Assembly: GCA_004017275.1 (NCBI GenBank)
Contig: SAKE01000003.1
Coordinates: forward strand, 186,001 to 250,000
DNA length: 64,000 nucleotides
Reading direction: 5' to 3'
From: Mesorhizobium sp.
GTDB lineage: Bacteria; Pseudomonadota; Alphaproteobacteria; Rhizobiales; Rhizobiaceae
Program-made: the position numbers and the translations under genes
Shown here: piece by piece, positions 46,001-54,248 of the stretch
Position numbering within the stretch: the first letter of the stretch is position 1
Layout of the letters: each line of letters begins with the position of its first letter
Notes under the pieces: generated by a model
What the model saw: only the letters and a program-made list of their open reading frames with translations
The model's database searches: none
What the model was told of the DNA's origin: nothing

Positions 46001-49000
46001 AAGGCTTGTCCAGGAGCGCTCGACCCTGTCGAAGGCGCTTGAAGACGATCTGGCCAAGCTGGCCGAGAGCCGCTCCAGCATTGACGGGCTGGTCGCTGGC
46101 CAGGTGGAAAAACTGGCCGAGGGTCGCGACATTCTCAAACGCGCCCTCGAGGCGGATTTGCACAAGCTGACCGAAAGCCGCGGCGATATCGACAACGTCA
46201 TCGCCGGGCATGTCGGCAAGCTGGCCGAAGGCCGCGATATGCTGACCCGCGCCCTGGAAGACGATCTCGGCAGGCTGGCCGAGACCCGCAGGGATGTCGA
46301 CCGCTCGCTGTCGGGCCATATCGACCAGATCGCTGCAAGAAGCACCGATATCTCTGCGTCTATCGCTGCAGATGTCGAGAAGATCGAGCAGGCGTTCGGC
46401 CGTCAGACCGGCATCATCGAGGAGCGCGCCGGCACCATGGAGCGTGCACTCTCGACAGGCGTCGACAATGTCCGCGCCGTGCTCGAGAAGAGTGCGGTCT
46501 TCGTTGCTGGCGCGTTGCGCGAAAAGGTGCTGGAAGTCACCAGCACGCTGCATGAGCAGGCCGGTGCCGCGTTCAGTGACGCCGACCGCAAGATCGCCGA
46601 GCGCGCCGAACAGACTTCCGCCGCCCTGCTGGCGCGGGCCGAAGACATCGCCCGCACCTTCGAGGATGCTGATCGTCGCCTCCACGCCCGCGCTGAAGAT
46701 ACGTCGAACGCCTTGCTTGCCCGTGCGGACGATACGTCCAGCTCGCTGCTGGCCCGCGCCCATGAAACCGCCGATCAGCTGGCTGCTCGCGCAAGTCAGA
46801 TCGCCGGCACCTTCGAAGCGGCGGACCAGAAGCTCGCCGCCCGCGCCCAGGAAACCGCCGATCAGCTGACCGCCCGGGCTCAGGACACCGCCGACCATCT
46901 GGCAGCTCGTGCAAGCGAGATTGCAGGCACGTTCGATGCCGCCGACCAGAAGCTGGTCGCCCGCGCCATCGAGACGGCCCAGTCGCTCGCCGCTCGCGCC
47001 GGCGACATCCTGCGCAACTTCGAAGGCGCCGACCAGCGGCTCGGCGTGCGTATCGGCGAATCGGCCGAAGCGCTTGCCGCGCGTGCATCGGACCTTGGCC
47101 GCATCTTCGATGACGCCGACCGGCAATTGGTCTCACGCATCGCCGAAGGTTCGGAAGCGCTGTCGAGCCGCGCCTCCGAAATCGGCCGCATCTTCGACGA
47201 TGCCGATCAGCGTCTGGTATCGCGCATCGCCAGCAGCACCACCACGATCGGCGAACATGCCGAAACCATCGTCGGTGCCTTTGCCGATACCGAGCAAAGG
47301 GTCGCCGAACGCGCAAGGCGGACCGGCCAGGAAATGGCCGTGCATGCCCGCGAAATCGAGCAGGCGCTTGCCGGCGCCGACGAGCGGCTTGCATCGAGCA
47401 CGGCGTCCGCGGCCGCGCGTGTCGAAGAGCAGGTCTCAGGCGTCGAGAACCGCCTCGCCTACACGGCCGAGACGATGGGCCGGAAGCTCAACGAGCAGGT
47501 GTCGAATGCCGAGGCGCAACTCGTCTCGCGCGCCAATGTGATCGCCGAGACCTTCACCGCGGTTGGCCAGCATATCGGTCAGAGCACCAACGACGCCGCC
47601 AAGACGATCGGCGCCAACACCCGCGAACTCAACACCATGCTCGCGGCGCGTTCGGCAGAAATGTCGAAGATCCTCGACGAAACCGCACGGCCTTTGGTCG
47701 AGCGTTTCGCCCAGGGCGGCTCGGAATTGCAAAAGAGCATGGAAGAGGTCACCGAACGCGCCACCGAGAAGCTGCGCAGCGAGAATGCCGCACTTGTCGA
47801 CGCGCTCGCCAACCGCACCGCCGAGACCTTGTCGGCGGTCGAGGGAGCCCGCTCGTCGCTGTCCGACAGCGTCGCCGACCTCATTGGCCGCATGACCAAA
47901 TCCAGCTCGCAGCTCGGTCAGCTGATCGACCAGGCCGCGGTCAATCTCGGCCAGGTCGATGAACGCCTGAGCGGCAGCACGCAAAGCTTCGCCGCCACCA
48001 CGGAGAAAGCCGCGCAGACTTTCGCCAGCTCGGCACGGCTGGTCGATTCGAACACGACAAGGCTGACGGAACTGTCGTCGTCCACCTTGCGCGAGGTCGC
48101 GTCGATCGCCACAAAGTTCGACGAACACAGCCGCCTGCTGTCCAGCGCTTCGGACCTGTTGAGCTCGGCCCAGAGCAATCTCGAGCACACGCTCGAACGG
48201 CAGTCGTCGCTCGAGGATCTCGCCGTCGGCCTGGTCAAGAAGTCGGAAGATCTCGAAAGGGTCATGCGCTCTTTCGAAAATCTCGTCGGCCAGACGCTGC
48301 AGAACGCCGAAGGCAAGACGATGGAATCGGCCGACAAGATCCGCAACGCCATCACCGACGTCGTCGATTCGGCAACCAAGCGCTTCGCCGATGCGACCGA
48401 GGAGATGCGGCGCACTGCGGGCTCGATCAAGAGCGAACTCGACCTCACCCGCGCCGAGCTCAAGAAGGGCGTCATCGAGATGCCGGAAGAGGCAAAGGAA
48501 TCGACCTCGGCCATCCGCCGCGCCGTTTCCGAACAGATCAACGCCCTGAAGGAGCTTTCGGACATCGTTGCGAAGTCAGGCCGCGGCGGTGACGGGTCCG
48601 AGCCCCGCAGCCTGCGCCCGGCGCCGCAAGCGCCGGCCGCACGCGCCGCCGAGCCGCAGCGTCGCGCCCCGGCACCGCAGCCGGAGCTGCGCACACCTCA
48701 AGCGCCGTTGGGCGGTCCTGCGCTGCGCGGCACGCTCGACCTTGAGCGTCCTGCCGATGCGACACCGCGCCCGCGTGGTGATGCCAGCGCCCGTACACCG
48801 CAGGGCGGCTGGGTGCGCGATCTGCTGACCGGGGCGTCGCGCGAAGAGGACGCCAGGCCGGCAACGCCCGCGGAAACGCCGCGCGCCGCCCCTGCCCAGC
48901 GCTCGCCCCTGCATGTCGTAGAATCGCTGAACTCGCTCTCCGTCGACATCGCGCGGGCGATCGACCACGAGGCTTCGATCGAGTTGTGGAACCGCTACCG

Positions 49001-49256
49001 GCGCGGCGAGCGTGACGTGTTCACGCGGCGGCTCTACACGCTGAAGGGCCAGCAGACGTTCGACGAGATCCGTCGCAAGTATCAGGCGGAGGCCGAGTTC
49101 CGCGCCGCCGTCGACCGCTACTGCGACGATTTCGAGAAGCTGCTCAAGGATGTCTCGCGCAACGACCGCGACAACATCATGGCGCAGACCTACCTGACGT
49201 CCGATACCGGCAAGGTCTACACCATGCTGGCCCACGCCAGCGGCCGCCTGCAGTAG
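43080..49256 (+). CDS. gpr: Giant repeat-rich coiled-coil membrane protein, GPR/RgsE-like growth-pole protein
   Basis: A 2058-residue protein. An acidic N-terminus is followed by two membrane spans (about 124-148 and 168-187), then long apolipoprotein-like helical repeats. Block one (about residues 530-1090) has units of 29 and 36 residues such as SRSSIDGLVAGQVEKLAEGR; block two (about 1165-1490) has 29-residue units rich in LAARAS and FDDADQ. A Pro/Ala-rich linker (about 1840-1940) precedes a conserved end, SLSVDIARAIDHEASIELWN onwards. Size, topology and repeats fit Agrobacterium GPR (about 2100 residues) and Sinorhizobium RgsE, which form a ring at the growing pole and are needed for polar growth. 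I start at ATG 43080. The assignment is from recollection of those reports. Confidence 0.85.
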   Translation: MAKKPTTRTLDNDVARELEKALDFDLSNDIGSGDLDIAASMEDLEAQISQAADELAREGRNHKSEPVVDQSQAAKPAPKAKPAELRPVETRNGAQPAGFAPANDDRQKDYKTLLHGLNRRASNTIYWVVAFVSLAWFAGAGGLANLLFGPSIWSIRTIDQFLARPELIGLAVAAIVPVILFWAFAAMIRRAQEMRIAAQSMTEVAFRLTEPENLAQDRVMMIGQAVRREVAAMGEGIERTLARAVELETLVHSEVNQIERSYSENESRIRSLVDGLGSEREAVVSHAERVRASITGAHETLKDEIGAASDIIRDSILNASTKLSMTINNSGDTLIDRINESSMSIFDSVEGRLDSITDRLSTSGEAFASLLDTRIAKLTDTTDGLTRSLTDLLDDRTTGMVSLLGGAARTLNSEFEASLNGIERTLAERGQALISEFQTRAEALDTGTQKLNAALEARARQINETLVERAREIAHTFAESKDTLSAMIDQGKTQIGADMADIVTSTSSMLEARASDFAGRMEAARHVVSRSFDSDIQRLADARVGIEEAVENHSRKLSESRERMAAAMQADLAKFAEGRAGIDAAVTNQVQKLAEGRSLISRALEEDLRKVNESRAAIDASLGSHLERLEEGRNRLSTALNEDSGKLVQARTIIDEMVAGHVGKLAEGRNILSRALEADLGKLSDSRADIDGLVAGQVEKIAEGRAVLAKALENDILGIKSLIETHSAKLAEDRTQLSHSLDSDLSGIRNLIEGHSGRLSEDRSLLSQTLEADLAKLAESRSSIDGLVAGQVEKLAEGRDILKRALESDLNTIKGVISSQSEKLAEDRGQLSRLLEADLQNVNSVIADHMNKLVQDRSTLSRALEDDLAKLADSRSSIDGLVAGQVEKLAEGRDILRRALEADLNAIKNTVADQSQKLVDDRAQFARALESDLESVNGLVSSHSERLAQDRSTLSKALEADLENVGGLVNSHAERLVQERSTLSKALEDDLAKLAESRSSIDGLVAGQVEKLAEGRDILKRALEADLHKLTESRGDIDNVIAGHVGKLAEGRDMLTRALEDDLGRLAETRRDVDRSLSGHIDQIAARSTDISASIAADVEKIEQAFGRQTGIIEERAGTMERALSTGVDNVRAVLEKSAVFVAGALREKVLEVTSTLHEQAGAAFSDADRKIAERAEQTSAALLARAEDIARTFEDADRRLHARAEDTSNALLARADDTSSSLLARAHETADQLAARASQIAGTFEAADQKLAARAQETADQLTARAQDTADHLAARASEIAGTFDAADQKLVARAIETAQSLAARAGDILRNFEGADQRLGVRIGESAEALAARASDLGRIFDDADRQLVSRIAEGSEALSSRASEIGRIFDDADQRLVSRIASSTTTIGEHAETIVGAFADTEQRVAERARRTGQEMAVHAREIEQALAGADERLASSTASAAARVEEQVSGVENRLAYTAETMGRKLNEQVSNAEAQLVSRANVIAETFTAVGQHIGQSTNDAAKTIGANTRELNTMLAARSAEMSKILDETARPLVERFAQGGSELQKSMEEVTERATEKLRSENAALVDALANRTAETLSAVEGARSSLSDSVADLIGRMTKSSSQLGQLIDQAAVNLGQVDERLSGSTQSFAATTEKAAQTFASSARLVDSNTTRLTELSSSTLREVASIATKFDEHSRLLSSASDLLSSAQSNLEHTLERQSSLEDLAVGLVKKSEDLERVMRSFENLVGQTLQNAEGKTMESADKIRNAITDVVDSATKRFADATEEMRRTAGSIKSELDLTRAELKKGVIEMPEEAKESTSAIRRAVSEQINALKELSDIVAKSGRGGDGSEPRSLRPAPQAPAARAAEPQRRAPAPQPELRTPQAPLGGPALRGTLDLERPADATPRPRGDASARTPQGGWVRDLLTGASREEDARPATPAETPRAAPAQRSPLHVVESLNSLSVDIARAIDHEASIELWNRYRRGERDVFTRRLYTLKGQQTFDEIRRKYQAEAEFRAAVDRYCDDFEKLLKDVSRNDRDNIMAQTYLTSDTGKVYTMLAHASGRLQ

Positions 49257-49268
49257 GACAGGAATTGA

Positions 49269-49294
49269 ACAGGCGGGGCCAAAATCCCGCCTGT
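49269..49294 (+). terminator. Hairpin after the GPR-like gene
   Basis: ACAGGCGGG and CCCGCCTGT form a perfect 9-bp stem with an 8-base loop, 12 bases after the stop. GACTGCC follows, without a T-run, so it is a probable but not ideal terminator. Confidence 0.6.
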
Positions 49295-49432
49295 GACTGC
49301 CTAAACCTCCGGCACGCGCTGAACCTGCCCGCAATTTGCCAGCCGATGGACGCGTTCGGGAATCCGTCCAAAGTCGATTCCCGACAGCACTAAAATCCAC
49401 CAACAGTACCGCTGCCCTCAAAGGGTGTGATC

Positions 49433-50047
49433 GTGAAGACGGCAATCATATTCGACTGCGAGTTTCTTTGCCTTGAGGGCTCGCAACGCAGATTCTGGTG
49501 CGCGGCCCATGATCCAGACCCGGTGATCGCGCAGATCGGCGCCGTCAAGCTTGGACTCGAGGACGATTTTCCACTGCTTGGCACACACAGGGCCTATATC
49601 AGACCGGTTGACCGGTTTGGTCAGAGATACGCCCTCGACCCGTTCTTCACCAAGCTGACCGGCATCACCGAGGAAGACCTGGAGGCCGAAGCGGTCACCC
49701 TGGGGGAAGCTCTCGCGGACGTCGATCGCTTTTCCGGTGGCGCGCGGTTCTGGTCCTGGGGCAAGGACGAATTGAACATGATCGCCATCAGTTGCTATGT
49801 CGCGGGCATTCAGCCTTCGATCCCGGCCACCCGGTTTGACAACGCCGTCAAGCTGCTGATCGCGGCTGGAATGCCGATCGAGGACCTGGCGAGAACGCCG
49901 AGCAACAAGCTCGCGGACTACTATGGCGTCGAGCACCCGCCATTGCAGGGGCACGACGCGCTCGATGACGCGCTATCCGTGACCTACACCCTGCAGCACC
50001 TGATGAAGACTGGAAAGCTCCGGCCGGACACCTTCGACCGCTTCTAG
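49433..50047 (+). CDS. 3'-5' exonuclease domain protein (DEDDh-like)
   Basis: A 204-residue protein of the DnaQ-like exonuclease fold. Motif I is IIFDCEF (D8, E10), motif III is HDALDDALSVTYTLQHL with the catalytic H-x4-D (H, then D). It removes nucleotides from 3' ends of DNA or RNA by two-metal catalysis; the substrate is not known. I start at GTG 49433, giving MKTAIIFDCEF, because AAGGG is seven bases before. A GTG at 49427 adds two residues. It is a single gene, following the GPR-like gene and convergent with the Mla operon. Confidence 0.85.
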   Translation: MKTAIIFDCEFLCLEGSQRRFWCAAHDPDPVIAQIGAVKLGLEDDFPLLGTHRAYIRPVDRFGQRYALDPFFTKLTGITEEDLEAEAVTLGEALADVDRFSGGARFWSWGKDELNMIAISCYVAGIQPSIPATRFDNAVKLLIAAGMPIEDLARTPSNKLADYYGVEHPPLQGHDALDDALSVTYTLQHLMKTGKLRPDTFDRF

Positions 50048-50085
50048 GAAGAGAGAGCTTGCTGGGATTCCGGCGCGCCTCGCGT

Positions 50086-50694
50086 TCAGATCACCGAATC
50101 CGTCCAGCGCACGATCTGCCCGGCGGCATCGCCGAACGCCTTGTCGAGCGCGCTGACATAGCCAGGATTGCCGCTGCCCGAAACGGGCGCGGATGCGGTG
50201 AAGCTCTTGGACGCGCGAACCTCGCCATTACGGTCGTTGAGAATACGCACGAACAGGTCGACCTCGGCATGTTCGCCACCGTCGACGCGCACTTCGAAGG
50301 ACCGGACCTCGACAATGACCTGGTAATCGATCGCCAGGCCCTCGCCCGGCTTGCCGACGCCGGCGAAGCTGCCCGAACGCTGGAAGGTCTCGGCCAACCG
50401 CGCCTGCACGATCAACGGCAGCCGGTCGGCCCATTGAGCGCCCTTGAGATACTGGATCGAGCGGTCCGATGGCTTGATGACGATGTTCTGGCTGTCGAGC
50501 GCCTTGAGCGCCGACGGCTGCGCGATCAGGATCTGGCGGCGGCTGTGGCCACGCGCGTCGACCGACGGCGCCGACAATTCGAACGTATCGAGCGGCGCCG
50601 GCTTGCCACCCAACGCCGCGCAGCCGGCCAGCGTAAGGGCAAGCAGTGCCGCAGCCGATGTCACCCCGCCCGTTTTCACCCATACAGACTTCAC
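50086..50694 (-). CDS. ABC-type transport auxiliary lipoprotein (PqiC-like)
   Basis: A 202-residue lipoprotein of the ABC_trans_aux family. The lipobox is LAGC with C25 (TSAAALLALTLAGCAALGG). Later segments APLDTFELSAPSV, LIAQPSALKALDSQNIVI and RLAETFQRSGSF fit the family. Such proteins stand at the outer membrane with MCE/Mla-type transporters. The start is a GTG at 50694, which follows GGGGAT and puts the signal peptide at the front. The longer frame up to 50796 would overlap mlaD and hide the signal. It is the last gene of the Mla operon, 79 bases after mlaD. Confidence 0.88.
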   Translation of the reverse strand: MKSVWVKTGGVTSAAALLALTLAGCAALGGKPAPLDTFELSAPSVDARGHSRRQILIAQPSALKALDSQNIVIKPSDRSIQYLKGAQWADRLPLIVQARLAETFQRSGSFAGVGKPGEGLAIDYQVIVEVRSFEVRVDGGEHAEVDLFVRILNDRNGEVRASKSFTASAPVSGSGNPGYVSALDKAFGDAAGQIVRWTDSVI

Positions 50695-50773
50695 GCGCGA
50701 TCCCCGTTGTCCCCGGAGCGTAAGATCAACCCGCTTTCGCGGCTCATGTTTCTGGGGCGCGCCAACGCCGAAG

Positions 50774-52147
50774 TCAACGCCGCGCCCTGCCGTCAAACTG
50801 ACGGACCTCTCCTTCGCCGCCCGTCAGGATGCGCTGCGGATTGCGGCTGAGATCGGTTACCGCCTCCTCGATGCGGCTGATCGAACGGCGGCTGTCCTGC
50901 ACCAGCGCCTCGACATTAGACAGCCCCTGGCCCGAGAAGCGCGCAAAATTGTCGGTGATGACGCCAAGCCGGGTATTCAGCGTGTCGGCAACCTGCTTGA
51001 ACGACTTCAGCGTCGCCCTGGCATCCGCCATCACGCCATCGGCTTGCCCGGAACCGAGCAAGTGATCGACCCGGGCGAGGATGCCATCGACCCGCACCGA
51101 GGCGTCGTTGAGCCGTTGCGCGAGTTGTTTGGCGTCCTTGATCGTCTGGTCGATGTCGTCGGCCCGGTTGGCGAACTTGTGGGTCACCTCCGCGATGTCG
51201 GCTGCGGCCTTGTCGGCGCTCTCGCTGGCCTTTTGGATGTTGGCGAGTGCGGAGCGCACCTGTGCGGGATCGATACCGTCGAGCACGCCGTCGACCTTGG
51301 CCAGCGTGCCTTGCGTCCGCTTGGCGAAATCGTTGACCGACACAACCGCGGTATCGACGTTCTTGATCACGCCGTCGAGCTGCTTCGACGTCTCCTTGAG
51401 GTTACCGGTCACGGCATCGACATTGGCGACGATGCTCTTGATCTTGTCCTTGTCGACGGCGTTGAGAAGGCCTTCGGCTGCCTTCAGCGTTCCGTCGAGC
51501 TTGCCGGAAACGCCTTTCAGCTCATCCGCCAGCGTGCTGGCGGCGGACAGGAACTTGTCGATGCCGTCCGAATTCTTGGCCAGCGCATCGGAGAACGTCT
51601 GAACGTTCTGCACGGTCTGCGTCAGCGGCCCGCGAACGTCCCTGGTGAAGCCTTCGAGTTCCGTCAGCACCTTGTCGGCGCGGGTGAAGATGTTTTGGGC
51701 CGTCTGCAAGAGGTTGGTCACCGCAGAGGGGTTGGCGACGATCTCGGCGACCTTGCCTTCCTTTTCCGCCTGGTCGAGAAGTTTTACCTCCTTGGGATCG
51801 GCGCCCTTGAGCTCGATGTTGGCCTGTCCGGTGAGGCCGGCAAGACCGATATCGGCCTGCGTCGACTTGGTGATCGGCGTCAGGCGGTCGATCTCGGTGT
51901 CGGCGATGGCGACTGTCGGGTTGTCGACGTCGATATAGACGCGCCTGACGTCACCGACCTTGACGCCGTTGAACAGCACGAAACTGCCGCGGCCAAGCCC
52001 GGACGCCGAGCCTGGAATGCGCACGCGCAGCAACGTCGTCTCGCCCTTGTCGCCGATCGCCGCCGTCCAGTAGACGAAGGCAAACGCCGCCAGGATCGCA
52101 GCCAGCGTGAAAATGCCGACAATGACGTAATTGGCTCTGGTTTCCAT
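50774..52147 (-). CDS. mlaD: MlaD/MCE family protein, long form
   Basis: A 457-residue protein: an N-terminal membrane anchor (VIVGIFTLAAILAAFAFVYW, residues 9-28), an MCE domain (about 38-115, RVRIPGSASGLGRGSFVLFN) and then about 330 residues of mostly helical sequence with regular KVDGVLDGIDPAQVRSALAN and TQTVQNVQTFSDALAK segments. E. coli MlaD is only about 180 residues, so the long tail is notable and recalls the helical tube of PqiB-type MCE proteins. MCE proteins bind lipids and move them between membranes. It lies 14 bases after mlaF, in operon mlaE-mlaF-mlaD-lipoprotein. Confidence 0.9.
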   Translation of the reverse strand: METRANYVIVGIFTLAAILAAFAFVYWTAAIGDKGETTLLRVRIPGSASGLGRGSFVLFNGVKVGDVRRVYIDVDNPTVAIADTEIDRLTPITKSTQADIGLAGLTGQANIELKGADPKEVKLLDQAEKEGKVAEIVANPSAVTNLLQTAQNIFTRADKVLTELEGFTRDVRGPLTQTVQNVQTFSDALAKNSDGIDKFLSAASTLADELKGVSGKLDGTLKAAEGLLNAVDKDKIKSIVANVDAVTGNLKETSKQLDGVIKNVDTAVVSVNDFAKRTQGTLAKVDGVLDGIDPAQVRSALANIQKASESADKAAADIAEVTHKFANRADDIDQTIKDAKQLAQRLNDASVRVDGILARVDHLLGSGQADGVMADARATLKSFKQVADTLNTRLGVITDNFARFSGQGLSNVEALVQDSRRSISRIEEAVTDLSRNPQRILTGGEGEVRQFDGRARR

Positions 52148-52161
52148 TGTCCCACTTATGG

Positions 52162-52983
52162 CTATGCGCGCGCCGCAAGATCAAGTTGCCGGGCGCGTTT
52201 TCCGCGGAAATAGGATTTTACCCACGGCTCCTCACTCTTCAGCATGTCGTCGATGGTGCCTTCGACCAGCACTTTCTTCTTGCCAAGCACAGCCACCCGG
52301 TCGCAAGCGGTGAAAAGTGTGTCGAGGTCGTGCGTCACCATATAGACGGTCAGGTCCATCGTATCGCGCAGCTTGACGACCAGCTCGTCGAACTCCGCCG
52401 CGCTGATCGGATCGAGGCCCGATGTCGGCTCGTCGAGGAAGACGATGTCGGGGTCGAGCGCCAGCGCCCGGGCCAGCGCGGCGCGCTTGATCATGCCGCC
52501 GGACAGTTCGGACGGGAATTTCTGCGCCGCGTCCGGCGGCAGCCCGACCAACTCGACTTTGAGCATCGCCAGTTCGTCCATCAGCTTTCGCGGCAGGTCG
52601 AGATACTCGCGCATCGGCACCTGGACGTTTTCCAGCACCGTCAGCGCCGAAAACAGGGCGCCATGCTGGAACAGCACGCCAAGCCGCATATCGATGCGCA
52701 AACGCTCGGCATCGTCAGCCTTCTCGATATCGACGCCGAACAGCTTGATCGTACCCGATTGCTTGCGTGTCAGGCCCAGAATGGTGCGCAGCAAAACAGA
52801 CTTGCCGGCGCCCGAGGCACCGACAAAGCCGAGAATCTCGCCGCGCCTTATGTCGAGCGACAGCTTGTCGAGGATAAGCTTGTCGGCGAAGGAAACGCTG
52901 ATGTCGTGCGCGGAAAGCACGATGTCGCCCTCACCCGTGTCGTCGGCCAATGCAACTGCCTTTTTCCTGTTTCGCAGCTTCAT
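52162..52983 (-). CDS. mlaF: Lipid transport ABC ATPase MlaF
   Basis: A 273-residue ABC ATPase of the MlaF type. Walker A is GASGAGKSVLLR near residue 55, the Q-loop is LGVLFQHGALFSALTV, the signature is SELSGGMIKRAALARALAL and Walker B is PDIVFLDEPTSGLDPISAAEF. It powers lipid transport through MlaE. The ATG at 52983 is one base after the mlaE stop, with GAG before it, so translation is coupled. A longer frame up to 53043 lies inside mlaE and is not needed. Operon with mlaE, mlaD and the lipoprotein. Confidence 0.94.
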   Translation of the reverse strand: MKLRNRKKAVALADDTGEGDIVLSAHDISVSFADKLILDKLSLDIRRGEILGFVGASGAGKSVLLRTILGLTRKQSGTIKLFGVDIEKADDAERLRIDMRLGVLFQHGALFSALTVLENVQVPMREYLDLPRKLMDELAMLKVELVGLPPDAAQKFPSELSGGMIKRAALARALALDPDIVFLDEPTSGLDPISAAEFDELVVKLRDTMDLTVYMVTHDLDTLFTACDRVAVLGKKKVLVEGTIDDMLKSEEPWVKSYFRGKRARQLDLAARA

Positions 52984-52984
52984 C

Positions 52985-54172
52985 TCAGAACTCGATCGCT
53001 GCGTAGAACATGGCGAAAAGTCCGTCGAGGATGATGACGACAAAGATCGACTTCACCACCGACGCGGTAACATGCTGGCCAAGCGATTCGGCGCTGCCGC
53101 CGACCTTCATGCCTTCGACCGAGGCAATCGTGCCGATGATCATGGCCATGAACGGCGCCTTGATCAGGCCGGCAAAGATGGTGCTGAGATCGATGGCGAC
53201 GCGCAACCGGTCGATGAAGGCGGCGGGCGGGATGTCGGAATAGAGCCAGGCAGCCAGTATGCCGCCGCCGAGCGCCGCGAAATTGGCGATGATGGTCAGG
53301 CACGGCAAGGCGATGACCAGCGCCACCAGCCGCGGAAACACCAGGACGCCGATCGGGTTGAGCCCGATGACCTTCAGTGCGTCGACCTCCTCGCGCATCT
53401 TCATCGAACCGATCTCGGCGGTGATCGCACTGCCGGAGCGGCCGGCGATCATGATCGCCGTCATCAGCACGCCAAGCTCGCGCAGGATCAGCACGCCGAC
53501 AAGGTCGACGACGAAGATATCGGCGCCGAAATAGCTGAGCTGATAGGCGCCTTGCTGGGCAACGATGGCGCCGACGATCGCCGACATCAGCACCACCACC
53601 GGAATGGCGCCGACGCCCATGCGGTCGATCTGGTTGAAGATCGCCGCCGGGTTGACGGCGTGGCCACGGCCGAGCTTCATCTGCGCGCCGCGGATGGTGG
53701 CGCCGAGGATGTTCATCGAGGCAAGGAAGTCGTCGCGCATCTCGTAGACGCGCCGGCCGACCGCCTCCAGCGCGCGGATGACGATATTGGGCGCGCCGGC
53801 GGCGCCGGATTCGGGTTCGCGCCGAACGGCCTCGCCAACCGCATCGAGCAGGATCGAAGCGATCTCGCTCTGGCCCTGCAACTGGATCTCGACGCCCTTC
53901 TTCTCAAAGGCGCTGACCAGCCGGTCGATCAACCAGGCGCCGGCGGTGTCCATCTTCTCGATCTTGGAAACATCGAGCGCCAAAGTCTTGAAACCGCTTC
54001 GTTTTTCGATCTTGCGCATCTCGGCGTCGATCGCCGCGACGGTTCGTGTCGTCCAGGTGCCGGAGAAGGCGCAGCCGAGAACGCCGTCTTCCTCGCCGAT
54101 CGCCACGCGCGGTTCGTGGTCAGCCTCCCCTGCGGTCGTGCCGCTTGCGTCGCGCTTGCCGATGGTCAACAT
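52985..54172 (-). CDS. mlaE: Lipid transport permease MlaE with fused STAS domain
   Basis: A 395-residue protein. Residues 1-110 are a STAS domain like MlaB (ALDVSKIEKMDTAGAWLIDRL), fused to the MlaE permease (about 145-395) with four to six membrane spans. Permease signatures are NQIDRMGVGAIPVVVLMSAIVGAI, GRSGSAITAEIGSMKMREEVDALKVIGLNP (the conserved cytoplasmic coupling loop) and AFMAMIIGTIASVEGM-like sequence. In E. coli MlaB and MlaE are separate proteins. The start at 54172 is MLTIGKRDASG; the frame is open further up without family sequence. First gene of the mlaE-mlaF-mlaD-lipoprotein operon, divergent from the epimerase gene. Confidence 0.92.
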   Translation of the reverse strand: MLTIGKRDASGTTAGEADHEPRVAIGEEDGVLGCAFSGTWTTRTVAAIDAEMRKIEKRSGFKTLALDVSKIEKMDTAGAWLIDRLVSAFEKKGVEIQLQGQSEIASILLDAVGEAVRREPESGAAGAPNIVIRALEAVGRRVYEMRDDFLASMNILGATIRGAQMKLGRGHAVNPAAIFNQIDRMGVGAIPVVVLMSAIVGAIVAQQGAYQLSYFGADIFVVDLVGVLILRELGVLMTAIMIAGRSGSAITAEIGSMKMREEVDALKVIGLNPIGVLVFPRLVALVIALPCLTIIANFAALGGGILAAWLYSDIPPAAFIDRLRVAIDLSTIFAGLIKAPFMAMIIGTIASVEGMKVGGSAESLGQHVTASVVKSIFVVIILDGLFAMFYAAIEF

Positions 54173-54248
54173 GGCATCCTGTTTAGCCTGACGGGTCTGA
54201 CCTGTCGATTTGCCGACAACGCTTGTCGCATAGCAGGAGCAGAAAAAT

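Noticed and set aside
43719..47126. Two antisense frames of about 400 codons within the GPR-like gene
   Set aside because: They arise from the repeated DNA of the real gene, mirrored on the other strand.
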